A stretch of DNA of 58,020 nucleotides, taken from positions 1-58,020 of the forward strand of contig CAJFNY010000013.1 in the NCBI GenBank assembly GCA_904395865.1, read 5' to 3'. Positions within the stretch are counted from its first letter, which is position 1. The number at the start of each line of letters is the position of its first letter. This document shows, in pieces, positions 57,359 to 58,020 of the stretch. The position numbers and the translations under genes are program-made. The notes beneath the pieces were generated by a model. It did no database searches and was not told where the DNA came from. It saw nothing but the letters and a program-made list of their open reading frames with translations. The DNA is from an uncultured Oscillospiraceae bacterium. Lineage in GTDB: Bacteria > Bacillota > Clostridia > Oscillospirales > Oscillospiraceae.

Positions 57359-58020
57359 ATGAAGGAACAGTTGGAACGCATCCGGCAGGAGGCGCTGGCG
57401 GCCATCGCCGCGACCGCCGACCCGGCGGGACTGGAGGAGCTGCGCGTCCGCTATCTGGGCAAGAAGGGCGCGCTGACGGCCGTGCTCAAGCAGATGGGCA
57501 GCCTGTCGCCCGAGGAGCGGCCGGCCATGGGGCAGATCGCCAACGGCGTCCGCGCCGCCATCGAGCAGGCCATGGAGGACGCCGGCACAGCCCTGCGGGA
57601 AAAGGCGCTGGAGCGCCGCCTGCAGGCGGAGGCCCTGGACGTCACCATTCCGGGCAGGGCCGTGGACATGGGCCACCGGCACCCCATGTATATCGCGCTG
57701 GACGAGATCAAGGAGATTTTCATCGGCATGGGCTTCGAGGTCCTGGACGGCCCGGAGATCGAGCTGGCCGAATACAACTTCGACCGCCTCAACGCAGACG
57801 AGGGCCACCCGTCCCGGGACTGGTCCGACACCTTCTATTTTGATACCGACAGCCGCGTGATGCTCCGCAGCCAGACCTCGCCCATGCAGGTCCGGGCCAT
57901 GGACAGCCGCCGGCCGCCCATCCGCATCATCGCCCCCGGCCGCGTGTACCGGAAGGACGAGGTGGACGCCACCCACTCCCCCATGTTCCACCAGGTGGAG
58001 GGCATGGTCATCGACAAGGG
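57359..58020 (+). CDS. pheS: Phenylalanyl-tRNA synthetase alpha subunit (partial)
   Basis: The first 220 residues of the alpha subunit are visible. There is an N-terminal coiled coil (about residues 1-85), then class II catalytic motifs (GHRHPMYIALDEIKEIFIGM, MLRSQTSPMQVRAM, RIIAPGRVYRKDEVDATHSP). AAGGAG precedes ATG 57359. The gene runs off the window; pheT is expected downstream. It is controlled by the T-box leader. Confidence 0.96.
   Translation, partial: MKEQLERIRQEALAAIAATADPAGLEELRVRYLGKKGALTAVLKQMGSLSPEERPAMGQIANGVRAAIEQAMEDAGTALREKALERRLQAEALDVTIPGRAVDMGHRHPMYIALDEIKEIFIGMGFEVLDGPEIELAEYNFDRLNADEGHPSRDWSDTFYFDTDSRVMLRSQTSPMQVRAMDSRRPPIRIIAPGRVYRKDEVDATHSPMFHQVEGMVIDK

Overview
The window looks like chromosome of a GC-rich, endospore-forming anaerobe of the class Clostridia, most likely an Oscillospiraceae-type gut bacterium. 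The evidence is the sporulation operon spoIIAA-spoIIAB-sigF with yunB, the Gram-positive cell-wall genes murT-gatD, T-box leaders before valS and pheS, an FMN riboswitch before ribU, and a clostridial HPr variant. No rRNA, tRNA, CRISPR array, prophage or insertion sequence was seen. Most genes lie on the minus strand in short, tightly packed operons, and many junctions are 4-base stop/start overlaps.

Layout. 1-2530: ftsX (partial), ftsE and a CdaR/PucR-type regulator. 2746-5133: an RsuA-type pseudouridine synthase, a small membrane-anchored protein, and riboflavin transporter ribU under an FMN riboswitch. 5172-8861: an operon of MBOAT acyltransferase, SGNH hydrolase, sigma-V and its anti-sigma factor RsiV. 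8963-12587: xdhC, then a PfoR/PTS_EIIC_2 membrane protein divergent from the niacin repressor niaR, then a lipoprotein. 12717-19630: ligA, yunB, pcrA, sigF, spoIIAB, spoIIAA and a 57-residue DUF6440 gene. 19692-22610: valS with its T-box. 22862-26067: a plus-strand sugar ABC transporter (binding protein and two permeases) that is visibly less GC-rich than its surroundings. 26228-33312: housekeeping genes (coiled-coil protein, coaD, rsmD, uvrC, HPr, mutS2, recO, yqzL). 33489-34497: a DUF4177-like protein and a TrmH-family methyltransferase. 34548-43284: an L-rhamnose locus (LacI regulator, rhaA, complete ABC importer, mutarotase, amidotransferase-like protein). 43344-47610: transglutaminase, DUF58 and MoxR. 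47645-49759: gatD-murT. 49885-51734: exonuclease III and an NlpC/P60 hydrolase. 51787-56523: small secreted proteins, a ureidoglycolate-lyase-like protein, mazF without an antitoxin, a lipoprotein and nnrD. 56644-58020: a TIGR04076 protein and T-box-controlled pheS (partial).

Two arrangements stand out. First, sigma-V and RsiV, which in Bacillus form a lysozyme-sensing switch upstream of oatA, are here in one operon with a separate MBOAT plus SGNH pair. This suggests a lysozyme-triggered two-component O-acetylation system. Second, niaR and the orphan PfoR/PTS_EIIC_2 gene are divergent, and both -35 boxes sit inside arms of one perfect 11-bp inverted repeat. This makes the membrane protein a candidate vitamin B3 transporter. 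RNA-level control is dense: one riboswitch, two T-boxes, a terminator in front of spoIIAA, a terminator whose 3' arm is the ribosome-binding site of the next gene, and a murT promoter that predicts a leaderless message.
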